Shown here piece after piece: positions 1 to 8,145 of a stretch of 15,194 bases of DNA (the stretch's first letter is position 1; every line of letters starts with the position of its first letter). A program made the translations under genes and the position numbers. The stretch spans positions 1 through 15,194 of the forward strand of contig JABUSI010000090.1 of NCBI GenBank assembly GCA_021442745.1, written 5' to 3'. Source of the stretch: Erysipelotrichaceae bacterium. GTDB taxonomy: Bacteria > Bacillota_I > Bacilli_A > Erysipelotrichales > Erysipelotrichaceae. A model generated the notes under the pieces. It made no database searches. It had not been told where the DNA came from and was given only the letters and a program-made list of their open reading frames with translations.

Positions 1-2
1 AT

Positions 3-42
3 ATAAACAAGAAGGAGCCCCTTGAAAGAGGCTCCTGTTTTT
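3..42 (-). terminator. Rho-independent terminator of the opp operon
   Basis: A 7-bp perfect stem (AGGAGCC at 13-19 pairing with GGCTCCT at 30-36) encloses a 10-nt loop. Read on the minus strand it lies just past the oppA stop codon and is followed by a U-rich but interrupted tract (positions 12 down to 1). Read on the plus strand the hairpin is followed by GTTTTT, so it could also stop transcription arriving from the left. Bidirectional use is inference. Confidence 0.7.
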
Positions 43-59
43 CAAGTACTAATCAGATA

Positions 60-1688
60 TTAGTCTGCAGGACATTGTACATACCAGTAAATGTGGTTTG
101 CCTGTGGGTTTGTCCAAGCGTTCTTCAAACCTGCTTTACCTAATGTAACGTTCTTATAACCGAACAATGGGATTGAGTAGCATTGTGTTTCAATCATATA
201 CTGTTCAGCATCATGCAATGCAGCAACACGTTCTGTACCTGTCATCTTACGTGTAGCAAGAATCATGTTATCGTAATCGGTATCACCCCAGGTGATTGTA
301 CCTTGTGTCCATGTCAAAGCCATATCCAGGAATGTTGTAACATCCATGTAGTCAGCAGACATAGCACCACGGCAGATCTGGAACAAACCATCGTTACGAT
401 CTGCGAAGAATGTACGGATTTCACCGGTCTTCAACTTAACGTCGATACCGATTTCAGCATATTGAGCCTTGATAACAGCAGCAACCGTATCATGCATAGC
501 ATTCTGGTTGTAGTAGTATTCCAATTCGAATCCGTCAGCATAACCTGCTTCGGCCAACAATGCCTTAGCAGCTTCCTTATCGGTGTAAACCAATGGCTGA
601 ACGTTATCTACTTCTTCACGGTAGTCGCCTTCAGCACCGGCAAATCCCTTAGGAACATAACCATACAATTCATAGTAAACAGCATCAGCATCCAAAGCCG
701 TTACGATAGCGGAACGGTCGATACCTAACTGCAAAGCACGACGTACTCTTACGTCCTTCAAAGGTTCGATAGAAGTATACGCATTAACCATCATGTAGTA
801 GTTGATTACGGAATCGGAAATCATCAGTTCCGGCTTACCTTCGTAAACCTTAGCAACTTCTGTAGCGTTCAAAGCAGTTGCCATATCAATTTCGCCGGCC
901 TGGAATGCCAACAACTGAGCATCCTGGTCAGACATAACCTTACATACCAACTTAGAAGTTGTAACCTGGTCTGCATTGCAGAAGTAATCGTTCTTAACCA
1001 TTACGATTTCACTAGCCAAGTCGATGCTTTCATAGTGGTAAGCACCGTTTGTAGGAACGGTTGGATCTGCTGCCCAAGCATATGTGTTTGTGGTTGCATA
1101 TTCTTCACGTAACGGATAGAATACGCCGGCTGCCATAAAGCTTAAGAAATACGGGCAGTCATTTTCCAAAGTAATTTCGATTGTGTAGTCATCGACAGCC
1201 ACGATACCGATGTCATCCATATCTGCTACAGCGTCCTGGTTTGTAACGTGTGCCTTAGCATTCTTTACATAGTCACCGATAAAGTATGAATAGTAAGAAT
1301 CGTCACCACCCAAGCTCAACGCATGCTTCATACCATATACATAGTCCTTAGCGGTACATTCAACGCCGTCAGACCACTTGTTCTGAACAAGTTTCAAAGT
1401 ATAAACCATGCCGTCTTCGCTGACTGTGTAGCTTTCGCATGCAGCATTCATCATAGAACCGTCTTCACCAATGTAGAACAATGGATAGTAAGTCTGGTTT
1501 ACTACGTATGCTGATACGGAGTCGGAAGCATAACCCGGGTCCAGAATGTAAGGTTCGCCACCGATAGCGTATGTGAAGGTGTCTTTGTATGTTACTTCGG
1601 TATTAGGTGTATCACCACCGTTACCGCCGCAAGCAGCCAATGACAAAACCATCAATACTGCCAAAAGTAAAGTAATAAGTTTTTTCAT
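60..1688 (-). CDS. oppA: Oligopeptide ABC transporter substrate-binding lipoprotein (OppA/SBP_bac_5 family)
   Basis: This is the extracellular peptide-binding subunit that delivers peptides to the OppBC channel. I start it at the ATG at 1688 (542 aa), because a perfect AGGAGG lies at 1698-1703, 9 nt upstream; an in-frame ATG at 1724 would begin inside oppF and lacks a comparable site. The N-terminus is a classic lipoprotein signal: KK at residues 2-3, a hydrophobic core, then the lipobox LAAC with Cys20 as the lipidated residue. A Gly/Asn/Thr linker leads into the SBP_bac_5 fold, marked by the family signature around residues 105-125 (NKWSDGVECTAKDYVYG), and the length fits family 5. It is the last gene of the operon; its Shine-Dalgarno overlaps the oppF stop codon. 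Peptide specificity cannot be read from sequence; dipeptide or nickel/opine binders of the same family remain alternatives. Confidence 0.93.
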   Translation of the reverse strand: MKKLITLLLAVLMVLSLAACGGNGGDTPNTEVTYKDTFTYAIGGEPYILDPGYASDSVSAYVVNQTYYPLFYIGEDGSMMNAACESYTVSEDGMVYTLKLVQNKWSDGVECTAKDYVYGMKHALSLGGDDSYYSYFIGDYVKNAKAHVTNQDAVADMDDIGIVAVDDYTIEITLENDCPYFLSFMAAGVFYPLREEYATTNTYAWAADPTVPTNGAYHYESIDLASEIVMVKNDYFCNADQVTTSKLVCKVMSDQDAQLLAFQAGEIDMATALNATEVAKVYEGKPELMISDSVINYYMMVNAYTSIEPLKDVRVRRALQLGIDRSAIVTALDADAVYYELYGYVPKGFAGAEGDYREEVDNVQPLVYTDKEAAKALLAEAGYADGFELEYYYNQNAMHDTVAAVIKAQYAEIGIDVKLKTGEIRTFFADRNDGLFQICRGAMSADYMDVTTFLDMALTWTQGTITWGDTDYDNMILATRKMTGTERVAALHDAEQYMIETQCYSIPLFGYKNVTLGKAGLKNAWTNPQANHIYWYVQCPAD

Positions 1689-1702
1689 TTTCCCTTTCCT
1701 CC

Positions 1703-2683
1703 TTATTTCTCGTATAAGAAACATGAAACTAAACGATCCCCTACCTTAACAGGTTGCGGGCGTTCCTGCATACAGCGTTCCGTGGCTCTAGAACATCTGG
1801 TAGAGAACACACAACCCTTAGGCGGATTGATTGGGGAAGGAATTTCTCCTTCCAGTACAATACGATTCTTGGCCTTAGCTACATCCGGGTCAGGAATCGG
1901 AATCGCTGACAATAATGCGACCGTATATGGATGCAACGGACGATGGTAAACGTCATTACTCGGTCCGACCTCCATCATATGGCCTAAGTACATTACACCG
2001 ATCCGGTCGGAAATATGTTTTACCATACTCAGATCGTGCGCAATGAATAAATAGGACAATCCCATCTCGTTCTGGATATTCTTCAGCAGGTTGATAACCT
2101 GTGCCTGAATGGAAACGTCCAGAGCACTGATCGGTTCGTCACAGACAATAAATTTCGGATTCACTGCCAGAGCTCTGGCAATTCCGATACGCTGCCGTTG
2201 TCCGCCGGAAAATTCAGCCGGATAACGACGGATATGGTCAGGTTTTAATCCTACAATACGCAACAGTTCCACCACTCTGGCTTCCCGTTCTTCATCCGTA
2301 TTGTAGATGTTGTGGATAATCATCGGTTCCTTGATGATTTCTCCGACCGTCATACGCGGGTTCAGTGATGCATACGGATCCTGGAAGATCATCTGCATAT
2401 CCTTACGGAACCCTTTCAGTTCGGATCCTTTTAACTTCGCAATATCGGTTCCGTTGAACTCGATACTGCCGTCTTCCGGATCGTACAGTTTGACAATGGT
2501 TCTTCCCAGAGTACTCTTACCGCAACCGGATTCACCTACCAGACCGAACGTCTCATTCGGATAAATATCAAACGATACGTCGTCTACGGCTTTTACGATT
2601 TGTTTCGGTGAGAAAATACCCTTGGTAACGTCAAAGTAAGTTTTTAAATTCTTAACCCGTAAAATCGGTTTCTGTTCACTCAT
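1703..2683 (-). CDS. oppF: Oligopeptide ABC transporter ATP-binding protein OppF
   Basis: One of the two cytoplasmic ATPases powering the peptide importer (326 aa). Visible motifs: Walker A GESGCGKS (50-57), ABC signature FSGGQ (158-162), Walker B ending in CDEP (D182, E183) and the switch His216. The C-terminal oligopeptide/dipeptide extension carries PPKGC and four cysteines (C291, C297, C304, C321), spaced like the cluster-binding cysteines known from Dpp/Opp ATPases, which bind a [4Fe-4S] centre. The start ATG at 2683 lies 1 nt after the oppD stop, which suggests translational coupling; the Shine-Dalgarno is weak (GGTGA-like). Gene order after OppD and the C-terminal form support OppF rather than a second OppD. 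Confidence 0.93.
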   Translation of the reverse strand: MSEQKPILRVKNLKTYFDVTKGIFSPKQIVKAVDDVSFDIYPNETFGLVGESGCGKSTLGRTIVKLYDPEDGSIEFNGTDIAKLKGSELKGFRKDMQMIFQDPYASLNPRMTVGEIIKEPMIIHNIYNTDEEREARVVELLRIVGLKPDHIRRYPAEFSGGQRQRIGIARALAVNPKFIVCDEPISALDVSIQAQVINLLKNIQNEMGLSYLFIAHDLSMVKHISDRIGVMYLGHMMEVGPSNDVYHRPLHPYTVALLSAIPIPDPDVAKAKNRIVLEGEIPSPINPPKGCVFSTRCSRATERCMQERPQPVKVGDRLVSCFLYEK

Positions 2684-2684
2684 C

Positions 2685-3683
2685 TTACTTCACCGCCTTA
2701 CTATGATTCAACCAACAAGCGCATTGGTGAGTTTCGCTGAACTTTGTAACCTGCGGCATGTGATCCTTACAGATTTTCATTGCCTTCTCACAACGGTCCA
2801 CAAACGGACATCCTTTCGGCGGATTCAGAAGATCCGGCGGAGATCCGGCAATCGGTGTTAACTGACGGTCGCTGTCATCTTCCGGATTGGCAATACAATT
2901 CAGCAAGCCTTTGGTGTATTCATGCTTCGGTTCGTAGAAGATTTCCTTATCCGTACCGATTTCGACGATTTTACCGCCGTACATAATCGCAATTCTGTCG
3001 CACAGTTTAGCCACAACACCAAGGTCATGGGTAATCATGATGATGGCGGAATCGCTTTCCTTACGCAACGCATTGATCAGTTCCAATACCTGTGCCTGAA
3101 TGGTTACGTCCAGTGCCGTTGTCGGTTCATCGGCAATAATCAGTTTCGGATTGCATGCCAGCGCAATGGCGATAACGATACGTTGTCTCATCCCGCCGGA
3201 GAACTCAAACGGATACTGTGTAATCCGCTTTTCCGGTGAAGGAATACCGACCAATCGCATCAATTCCAGCGCCCGTTCTTTCGCCTGCTGCTTCGTCATA
3301 TCGGTATGATTCATCAGCGGTTCAATCAACTGCGTTTCAATTTTCAAAACCGGATTCAGAAACGTCATCGGATCCTGGAAAATCATCGCCATGGAATTTC
3401 CGCGAAGTCCCCGCATCATATCTTCATATTCTTTCTTCGTTTTGAAGTTCTTACGGGAAATATCCTTACCGTCAAAGGTGATATCGCCGCTGGTAACCGT
3501 TCCGTTTTCGGCCAGCAAGCCGATAATGGAATACATCGTCTGGCTCTTACCGGAACCGGATTCACCGACGACACCCAGAACTTCGCCTTCTTTTAACTCA
3601 AAACTGACATCACGTACCGCCTGTACCGAACCTTGTTCGGTGAAGAATTCCGTGGACAAGTTCTTAACTTCTAATAATGCCAT
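2685..3683 (-). CDS. oppD: Oligopeptide ABC transporter ATP-binding protein OppD
   Basis: The second ATPase of the importer (332 aa), expected to form a heterodimer with OppF under the OppBC channel. Motifs: Walker A GESGSGKS (40-47), signature FSGGMRQR (161-168; Met replaces the usual Gln, common in OppD), Walker B ADEP (D185, E186) and His219. The C-terminal tail has PPKGC and cysteines C292, C298, C305, C321 and C323, again fitting the [4Fe-4S] pattern known from this family. The ATG at 3683 is preceded by AGGAGG, which overlaps the oppC TAG stop (3695-3697), so the two genes are probably translated together. Confidence 0.93.
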   Translation of the reverse strand: MALLEVKNLSTEFFTEQGSVQAVRDVSFELKEGEVLGVVGESGSGKSQTMYSIIGLLAENGTVTSGDITFDGKDISRKNFKTKKEYEDMMRGLRGNSMAMIFQDPMTFLNPVLKIETQLIEPLMNHTDMTKQQAKERALELMRLVGIPSPEKRITQYPFEFSGGMRQRIVIAIALACNPKLIIADEPTTALDVTIQAQVLELINALRKESDSAIIMITHDLGVVAKLCDRIAIMYGGKIVEIGTDKEIFYEPKHEYTKGLLNCIANPEDDSDRQLTPIAGSPPDLLNPPKGCPFVDRCEKAMKICKDHMPQVTKFSETHQCACWLNHSKAVK

Positions 3684-3694
3684 GAAATCTCCTC

Positions 3695-4621
3695 CTATCT
3701 GCGGTTGTTGTCAAACGCTTCGCCCAAACCGTCACCAACGAAGTTCAGTGACAGGATGGTCAGACAGATTGCCGTAATCGGCCAGATAATCTGAATCGGA
3801 TAGGTAAACAGCAACGGCCGGCAGTCGTTTGCCAGAATACCCCAGGAAGGAATCGTCGGATCCAGACCGATACCAACGAAACTCAGGAAGGATTCCGTAA
3901 AGATTGCGGACGGTACCATCATCGTCAGACAGACGATAATCGGTCCGATAGCGTTAATTACAAGGTGTTTCAATAAGATTCTCATATCGCTGGCACCGAT
4001 TACCTTTGCCGCTAAAGAGAATTCCATTTCCTTTAACGACATAATCTGCGCCCGTACCTGACGTGCCATGGAAATCCAGCTCGTAGCACAGATTGCCAGC
4101 ATCATACTGGTAATGCTGTTACCGAATACCATCAGGATCAATACAACATACAACAAACTAGGAACGGCATAGATGACATCAATAATACGCATCATTATCA
4201 TATCGACCGCACCGCCGACATAACCGGCAATACCACCGTACAAAATACCGATGATCAGGTTAATGAATGCGGTAGAGAACCCGATTGCCAGAGAAATACG
4301 TGCTCCGTAGAATACCCGGACCATAATATCTCTTCCCAGCTTATCCGTTCCGAACCAGTGCTGTGCGTTCGGCAATACGTTACGGGTCATCATATCCTGT
4401 CCTTCATACGTATACGGCGACAACATCGGAACGAAGATGGCACATATAATCATAAAGGTCAGGAAAACCAGTCCGAACAATGCCAGCTTATTCTTTTTGA
4501 ATCTGCCCCATGCATCTTTTAAGAACGTTTTACTCTGCATGGCGATGAATTCTGAATTCTTTTCGCTGTCATCCAGTTTTTCAAACATTTCATCGGTTAA
4601 GATCAGTTCTTTTTCTTCCAT
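3695..4621 (-). CDS. oppC: Oligopeptide ABC transporter permease OppC
   Basis: Integral membrane channel subunit of the peptide importer (308 aa). It has a long, charged cytoplasmic N-terminus (about residues 1-35), a first hydrophobic helix at about 45-68, then the BPD_transp_1 core with five more predicted helices. The cytoplasmic EAA loop that contacts the ATPases is visible as MEFSLAAKVIGASDMRILLKH. The N-terminal charged stretch before helix 1 and the position second after OppB mark it as OppC/DppC type. It starts 9 nt after oppB. Confidence 0.93.
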   Translation of the reverse strand: MEEKELILTDEMFEKLDDSEKNSEFIAMQSKTFLKDAWGRFKKNKLALFGLVFLTFMIICAIFVPMLSPYTYEGQDMMTRNVLPNAQHWFGTDKLGRDIMVRVFYGARISLAIGFSTAFINLIIGILYGGIAGYVGGAVDMIMMRIIDVIYAVPSLLYVVLILMVFGNSITSMMLAICATSWISMARQVRAQIMSLKEMEFSLAAKVIGASDMRILLKHLVINAIGPIIVCLTMMVPSAIFTESFLSFVGIGLDPTIPSWGILANDCRPLLFTYPIQIIWPITAICLTILSLNFVGDGLGEAFDNNRR

Positions 4622-4630
4622 GTCTTACAC

Positions 4631-5554
4631 CTACTTTCCAAGTTTGATACGCGGATCCACAATAGCGGCTACGATATCAGAAACAAGATTCATCACGATA
4701 ACGATTGCACCGAAGAATAAGGTTAATCCCATTACCAGGGTGTAATCACGGTTGGTAATACTCTTTGTAAATTCGGCCCCGATACCCGGAATCGTAAATA
4801 AGGTTTCGATAACCATGGAACCGGTAACCAGTCCGGCAAACATCGGTCCGCAATACGTAATAACCGGAAGCAACGCATTTTTCAGACCATGCTTGATGAT
4901 AACGCCGATTTCCTTTGTACCTTTGGAACGAGCCAGTGTAATGTAATCCTTATGCATTTCATCACGCAGCGAACTTCTGGTCAGACGCGTAATCATGGAG
5001 ATGGAACTCAATGACAACGCAATGGACGGCATAATGTAATGCTTCGGCGTTTCCAGGTTCATAACCGGTAACAGATGTAACTTAACCCCGAAGATATACA
5101 TCATAATCATCGCAAACAAGAATCCCGGAATGGAAACCCCGAACGTCGCGAATGCGGTAATGACACTGTTTACCCAGCGCTTTTTGGTCAATGCGGAAAC
5201 AATACCCAGCGTTAATCCGACGATAATGGCCAAAAAGAATGCCACAATCCCCAGTTTTGCGGTAACCGGTGCCCGGCGGATGATGATATCGGAAACCTGT
5301 TGTCCTTTCTTGGACAGCGATTCTCCGAAATCCCCATGCAACGCATTGTTCAGATAAATAATATACTGTTCGCCGACCGGCTTATCCAGACCGTATTTCG
5401 CTTCCAGAGCGGCATAGGTTTCCTTTGACATGACTTTGTTATCCTGAGTGAACGGATCACCCGGCATCGCCTTTACGCCAAAAAACGTAATGGTTGCAAG
5501 AATAAACAAGGTAACGCAGCCAATTAACAAACGTTTTACAATGTACTTTAACAT
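4631..5554 (-). CDS. oppB: Oligopeptide ABC transporter permease OppB
   Basis: Integral membrane channel subunit (307 aa) pairing with OppC. It begins directly with a membrane helix (about residues 9-29) followed by the typical OppB/DppB periplasmic-side motif MPGDPF, then the BPD_transp_1 domain. The EAA loop is recognisable (DYITLARSKGTKEIGVIIKH). The ATG at 5554 follows AAGGGGA and lies 15 nt after the upstream M24 peptidase stop, so both are in one transcript. Confidence 0.93.
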   Translation of the reverse strand: MLKYIVKRLLIGCVTLFILATITFFGVKAMPGDPFTQDNKVMSKETYAALEAKYGLDKPVGEQYIIYLNNALHGDFGESLSKKGQQVSDIIIRRAPVTAKLGIVAFFLAIIVGLTLGIVSALTKKRWVNSVITAFATFGVSIPGFLFAMIMMYIFGVKLHLLPVMNLETPKHYIMPSIALSLSSISMITRLTRSSLRDEMHKDYITLARSKGTKEIGVIIKHGLKNALLPVITYCGPMFAGLVTGSMVIETLFTIPGIGAEFTKSITNRDYTLVMGLTLFFGAIVIVMNLVSDIVAAIVDPRIKLGK

Positions 5555-5569
5555 GTCGTATCCCCTTTC

Positions 5570-6751
5570 TTACAACAAATACAATTCCATTTGCGGCGGC
5601 ACAATGAAATGTGCTCCGTCTTCTTTTACGACAACGTCTTCTTCCACGCCGATTCTTCCGCATCTTGTCGGAACTCCCGGTTCCAGTGTGAAGACCATAT
5701 TTTCAAACAACGGTGTACGGATCAGTTCATCACGGTTATACCGCGGACGTTCCGGACCAAGCAATGGTCCGCCGTCATGGGCAACCTTACCCATCTGATG
5801 ACCTAAGGCAGCGTTCCAGCTCGGGAATCCCTTGCCCATGATATATTCCCTGGCAACCGTATCCACATACAATCCGGTAACCCCCGGCTTCAGTGCCTTG
5901 GCTGCCAGTTGAATTCCGTCGCGTACCGTATAGAATGCTTCTTTGATATCTTCCGGCGCATCCGTTTCTCCGTCCTTCAGAATGTAATACATTCTCTGGA
6001 TGTCACTGCCGTATCCGTCAACCACAATACCGAAATCGATATTGACGACATCCCCCGGCTTGATGATCCAGTCCGGAGCACCCATGTGTCCGCCCGGACA
6101 GCCGTCTCCGCTGAAGACACCCGGATTTGCCGATTTCGGCCAGGAATAGCCGAATCCTTTGCGTTCCACTTCGTTCTGGAACCACGCATATACATCCTGG
6201 CAATTCATACCGGCTTTGATAATCTTTTTCGCATCGTTGAAAATGATTTCCGTTTCTTCACAGGCCTTCCGAATCTTTGCCAGTTCGTATTCGGTTTTAA
6301 TACCTCTTACCCGTGTAATGATTCGTTCTGCCGAAACGGTTTCTCCCGCAAAGCCCGCATTTTTAAAGGCTTCCTGCAGAACCATATAATTTCCCACCGT
6401 CAGGCCGTCACTGCTCGGATTGTTGATGGAATAATCCAGCGCAATCTTTGCCGGATTCTTTTTGGCGATATACTCACCCAGAGTAACTTCGAAGGATACC
6501 GGAAAAGCAATCACTTCATCAAACACACCGTGGTGAACATAGCCGTTATAATCAATCGGAGTACAGATTGCTGCACACGATCCGTCTTTATTGAAAATCA
6601 AGGCAGTCATTCCGATGAACTCACCGTCACACATAATATCAAGAATGGGTTCCGTGTTCGTTGCCGATTCGTTTCCGGCAACAATCCACATATCAATGTC
6701 TTCCTCTTTCAAAGCTTGAAATGCAATATCAACTTTTTCCTTAGAGAACAT
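5570..6751 (-). CDS. M24-family metallopeptidase (Xaa-Pro peptidase/creatinase-like), first gene of the opp operon
   Basis: A 393-aa two-domain protein: a creatinase-type N-terminal domain (about 1-150) and a pita-bread M24 catalytic domain (about 160-393). All five metal ligands are present: D239 (NIDFG), D250 (GSDIQR), H318 (GHQMG), E357 (TLEPG) and E371 (EEDVVV). H325 (AHDGG) sits near the second conserved His region, but its surroundings differ from the usual HExP. There is no signal peptide, so it should be cytoplasmic. Members of the fold cleave Xaa-Pro dipeptides or N-terminal Xaa-Pro bonds; some relatives are not peptidases (creatinase, ectoine hydrolase, DddP). Being first in a peptide importer operon favours a peptidase acting on imported peptides, which is inference. 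A GAGGGGAG ribosome binding site precedes the ATG at 6751. Confidence 0.88.
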   Translation of the reverse strand: MFSKEKVDIAFQALKEEDIDMWIVAGNESATNTEPILDIMCDGEFIGMTALIFNKDGSCAAICTPIDYNGYVHHGVFDEVIAFPVSFEVTLGEYIAKKNPAKIALDYSINNPSSDGLTVGNYMVLQEAFKNAGFAGETVSAERIITRVRGIKTEYELAKIRKACEETEIIFNDAKKIIKAGMNCQDVYAWFQNEVERKGFGYSWPKSANPGVFSGDGCPGGHMGAPDWIIKPGDVVNIDFGIVVDGYGSDIQRMYYILKDGETDAPEDIKEAFYTVRDGIQLAAKALKPGVTGLYVDTVAREYIMGKGFPSWNAALGHQMGKVAHDGGPLLGPERPRYNRDELIRTPLFENMVFTLEPGVPTRCGRIGVEEDVVVKEDGAHFIVPPQMELYLL

Positions 6752-6785
6752 CTTTTTCTCTCCCCTCGTTAAAAAATATATGTTT

Positions 6786-6813
6786 ATTTTACACTAAATG
6801 CATAGGATGTAAA
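6786..6813 (-). promoter_or_regulatory. Candidate sigma-A promoter for the M24-opp operon
   Basis: On the minus strand, TTTACA (6813-6808) and TAAAAT (6791-6786) are separated by 16 bp; each matches the -35 or -10 consensus at five of six positions. Transcription would begin near 6779, giving a leader of about 28 nt with the GAGGGGAG site. The match is read by eye. Confidence 0.55.
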
Positions 6814-6852
6814 TAGAAATCATTCATTTTATGTAATTTTCATCCCTGTTTA

Positions 6853-6866
6853 TGAAAATGCTTACA
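6853..6866 (+). promoter_or_regulatory. cre-like box 1 (one mismatch)
   Basis: TGAAAATGCTTACA matches the CcpA cre consensus TGWAANCGNTNWCA at all fixed positions except the central C (T here). It overlaps the left arm of the inverted repeat at 6862-6897. Confidence 0.45.
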
Positions 6867-6897
6867 TTGATATTTTTATGAAAGCGCTACAATGTAA
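6862..6897. repeat. 8-bp inverted repeat with 20-bp spacer
   Basis: TTACATTG (6862-6869) and CAATGTAA (6890-6897) are perfect inverted copies separated by 20 bp; arm centres are 28 bp apart, a bit under three helical turns. The spacer contains the left half of cre-like box 2. It may be a binding site for a dimeric or looping regulator of the divergent promoters. A plus-strand TTGATA (6867-6872) and TACAAT (6888-6893) also lie in it, but their 15-bp spacing is short for a promoter. Confidence 0.4.
6879..6892 (+). promoter_or_regulatory. cre-like box 2 (half-conserved)
   Basis: TGAAAGCGCTACAA has the complete left half TGAAAGCG and the following CT of a cre site, but two mismatches in the right half. 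It might equally be a site for another LacI-family protein. Confidence 0.35.
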
Positions 6898-6917
6898 AAG
6901 TTTTCATGATTTTATCG

Positions 6918-6933
6918 TTCAAATTCATTTGAA
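6918..6933. repeat. Near-continuous palindrome overlapping the cre box
   Basis: TTCAAAT (6918-6924) and ATTTGAA (6927-6933) are perfect inverted arms with a 2-bp centre. The right arm overlaps the start of the perfect cre site by 4 bp, so a protein bound here could compete with CcpA. It could also be chance in AT-rich DNA. Confidence 0.35.
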
Positions 6934-6943
6934 AGCGTTTTCA
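6930..6943 (+). promoter_or_regulatory. Perfect CcpA catabolite-response element (cre)
   Basis: TGAAAGCGTTTTCA fits TGWAANCGNTNWCA at every position. It lies 57 bp upstream of the plus-strand peptidase start and between a weak plus-strand TTCATT (6924-6929) and TATAGT (6947-6952) with 17-bp spacing, where bound CcpA would block RNA polymerase. It is also about 117 bp upstream of the -35 of the opp promoter, so an effect on that side would need looping or the other boxes. Confidence 0.7.
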
Positions 6944-6999
6944 GTATATAGTATTCGAAAAACGTTTGTATTACTCTTTTTATAAGGAGATGACAGAAT

Positions 7000-8142
7000 A
7001 TGACAACAAGAAGAGAACGCATTCAGGCATTGATTAACGAAAACGGATTTGACGGCGTACTGTACGCCACCGGGGCAAACTTCCAGTACCTCACCGAAAG
7101 CAATGACGTATACTGGCAGCGCTGCTGTATGAACAATTTCATCCAGTCAAGCCCTCACAACGTACCGGAAGCCGTTGTATATATGAATAAGGAAGGCAAG
7201 GTAACCATACTCTGTACCCCGCAGCACCGCGGAACATATAAGGATACAACCATCCGTTCTTACATGGACCAGTTTGAAGACGAACTGGCACCGATTATCG
7301 ACGGTAAGAAAATCGGACTGGGATTCAACTGTGGCGAATGGCTGAAAGATACGCTGAAGGTCGTCGATCCGGAAATCGAAACCGTCTATGCGGAAAACAT
7401 GATGGATTACATCCGATGCTACAAAGACGAAAACGAAATCGCTCAGTTACGCAAGATGGCAGAATTCACCGACGATGCCATCATGTATGTGGCAACGCAT
7501 ATGAAAGAAGGCATGACCCAGTTTGAAGCCGAACACATGTTAATGGAATACGGATTCGAACACGGTATGCAGGACTTCTCCTTCCCGCCAACCATCGGAT
7601 TCAAAACCCGCGGTACCTTTACGCCGGAAGAAAACTTTGAATTCCCGCGTACTTCCAAATTAGTACCGGGTACCGGCATTGCGTTTGATATCGGATTCAT
7701 GAACGAAGGATATTGTTCCGACTGGGGCAGAACCCTGTATTACGGCAAAGCTCCGGAACACGTAAAAAAAGGCTACGAAGCCTTGCAAGCCGGTCAGGTA
7801 GCCATGGTAAACAGTATTGTGCCGTACAAGACCAACATCAACGAACTGTACGGTATGATTGAAAAAGAAGTTGTAAAACGCGGATTCGGTGACGTCCTTC
7901 GCTACCGGGATAGCGGTATGTTAGGTCATCAGATCGGTATCGACTGTCACGAACACCCGATGCTCAGCAAGTCCGTCGACTTTATCCTGAAACCGGGTAT
8001 GGTATTCTGCAGCGAACCGAAGATGATGTTCGAAGGCGAAACGTATATGCGCGTGGAAGATATGATTCTCATTACCGAAACCGGTGCAGAATTCCTAAGC
8101 AATTTCCCACGGGATATGTTTGAGATTGACGTATGTAAATAA
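7000..8142 (+). CDS. M24-family metallopeptidase (Xaa-Pro peptidase-like), divergent from the opp operon
   Basis: A 380-aa protein with a creatinase-type N-terminal domain (about 1-135) and an M24 catalytic domain (about 140-375). The five metal ligands are D230 (AFDIGF), D241 (SDWGR), H310 (GHQIG), E339 (SEP) and E353 (RVEDM); H317 in DCHEHP is the second conserved histidine in its normal context. There is no signal peptide. It is clearly not a recent duplicate of the other M24 protein: the catalytic surroundings, loop lengths and N-termini differ, suggesting a different peptide preference. AAGGAGA lies 9 nt before the ATG at 7000. A perfect cre box upstream suggests carbon catabolite control. 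It is monocistronic and ends in a strong terminator. A non-peptidase relative (creatinase-type) cannot be excluded. Confidence 0.88.
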   Translation: MTTRRERIQALINENGFDGVLYATGANFQYLTESNDVYWQRCCMNNFIQSSPHNVPEAVVYMNKEGKVTILCTPQHRGTYKDTTIRSYMDQFEDELAPIIDGKKIGLGFNCGEWLKDTLKVVDPEIETVYAENMMDYIRCYKDENEIAQLRKMAEFTDDAIMYVATHMKEGMTQFEAEHMLMEYGFEHGMQDFSFPPTIGFKTRGTFTPEENFEFPRTSKLVPGTGIAFDIGFMNEGYCSDWGRTLYYGKAPEHVKKGYEALQAGQVAMVNSIVPYKTNINELYGMIEKEVVKRGFGDVLRYRDSGMLGHQIGIDCHEHPMLSKSVDFILKPGMVFCSEPKMMFEGETYMRVEDMILITETGAEFLSNFPRDMFEIDVCK

Positions 8143-8145
8143 CGC

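Noticed and set aside
1689..1724. A longer oppA start at 1724
   Set aside because: It would overlap the oppF end and put a charged stretch before the lipoprotein signal; the ATG at 1688 has the AGGAGG site and a normal signal peptide.
3391..3777. Plus-strand open frames opposite oppD and oppC (also 2922-3239 and 3306-3596)
   Set aside because: They lie antisense to the ATPase and permease genes and carry no family motif.
5909..6772. A 287-codon open frame on the plus strand opposite the operon M24 peptidase
   Set aside because: It is fully antisense to a well-supported enzyme with intact motifs, has no recognisable domain and is rich in His, Phe and Arg as expected for a shadow frame.
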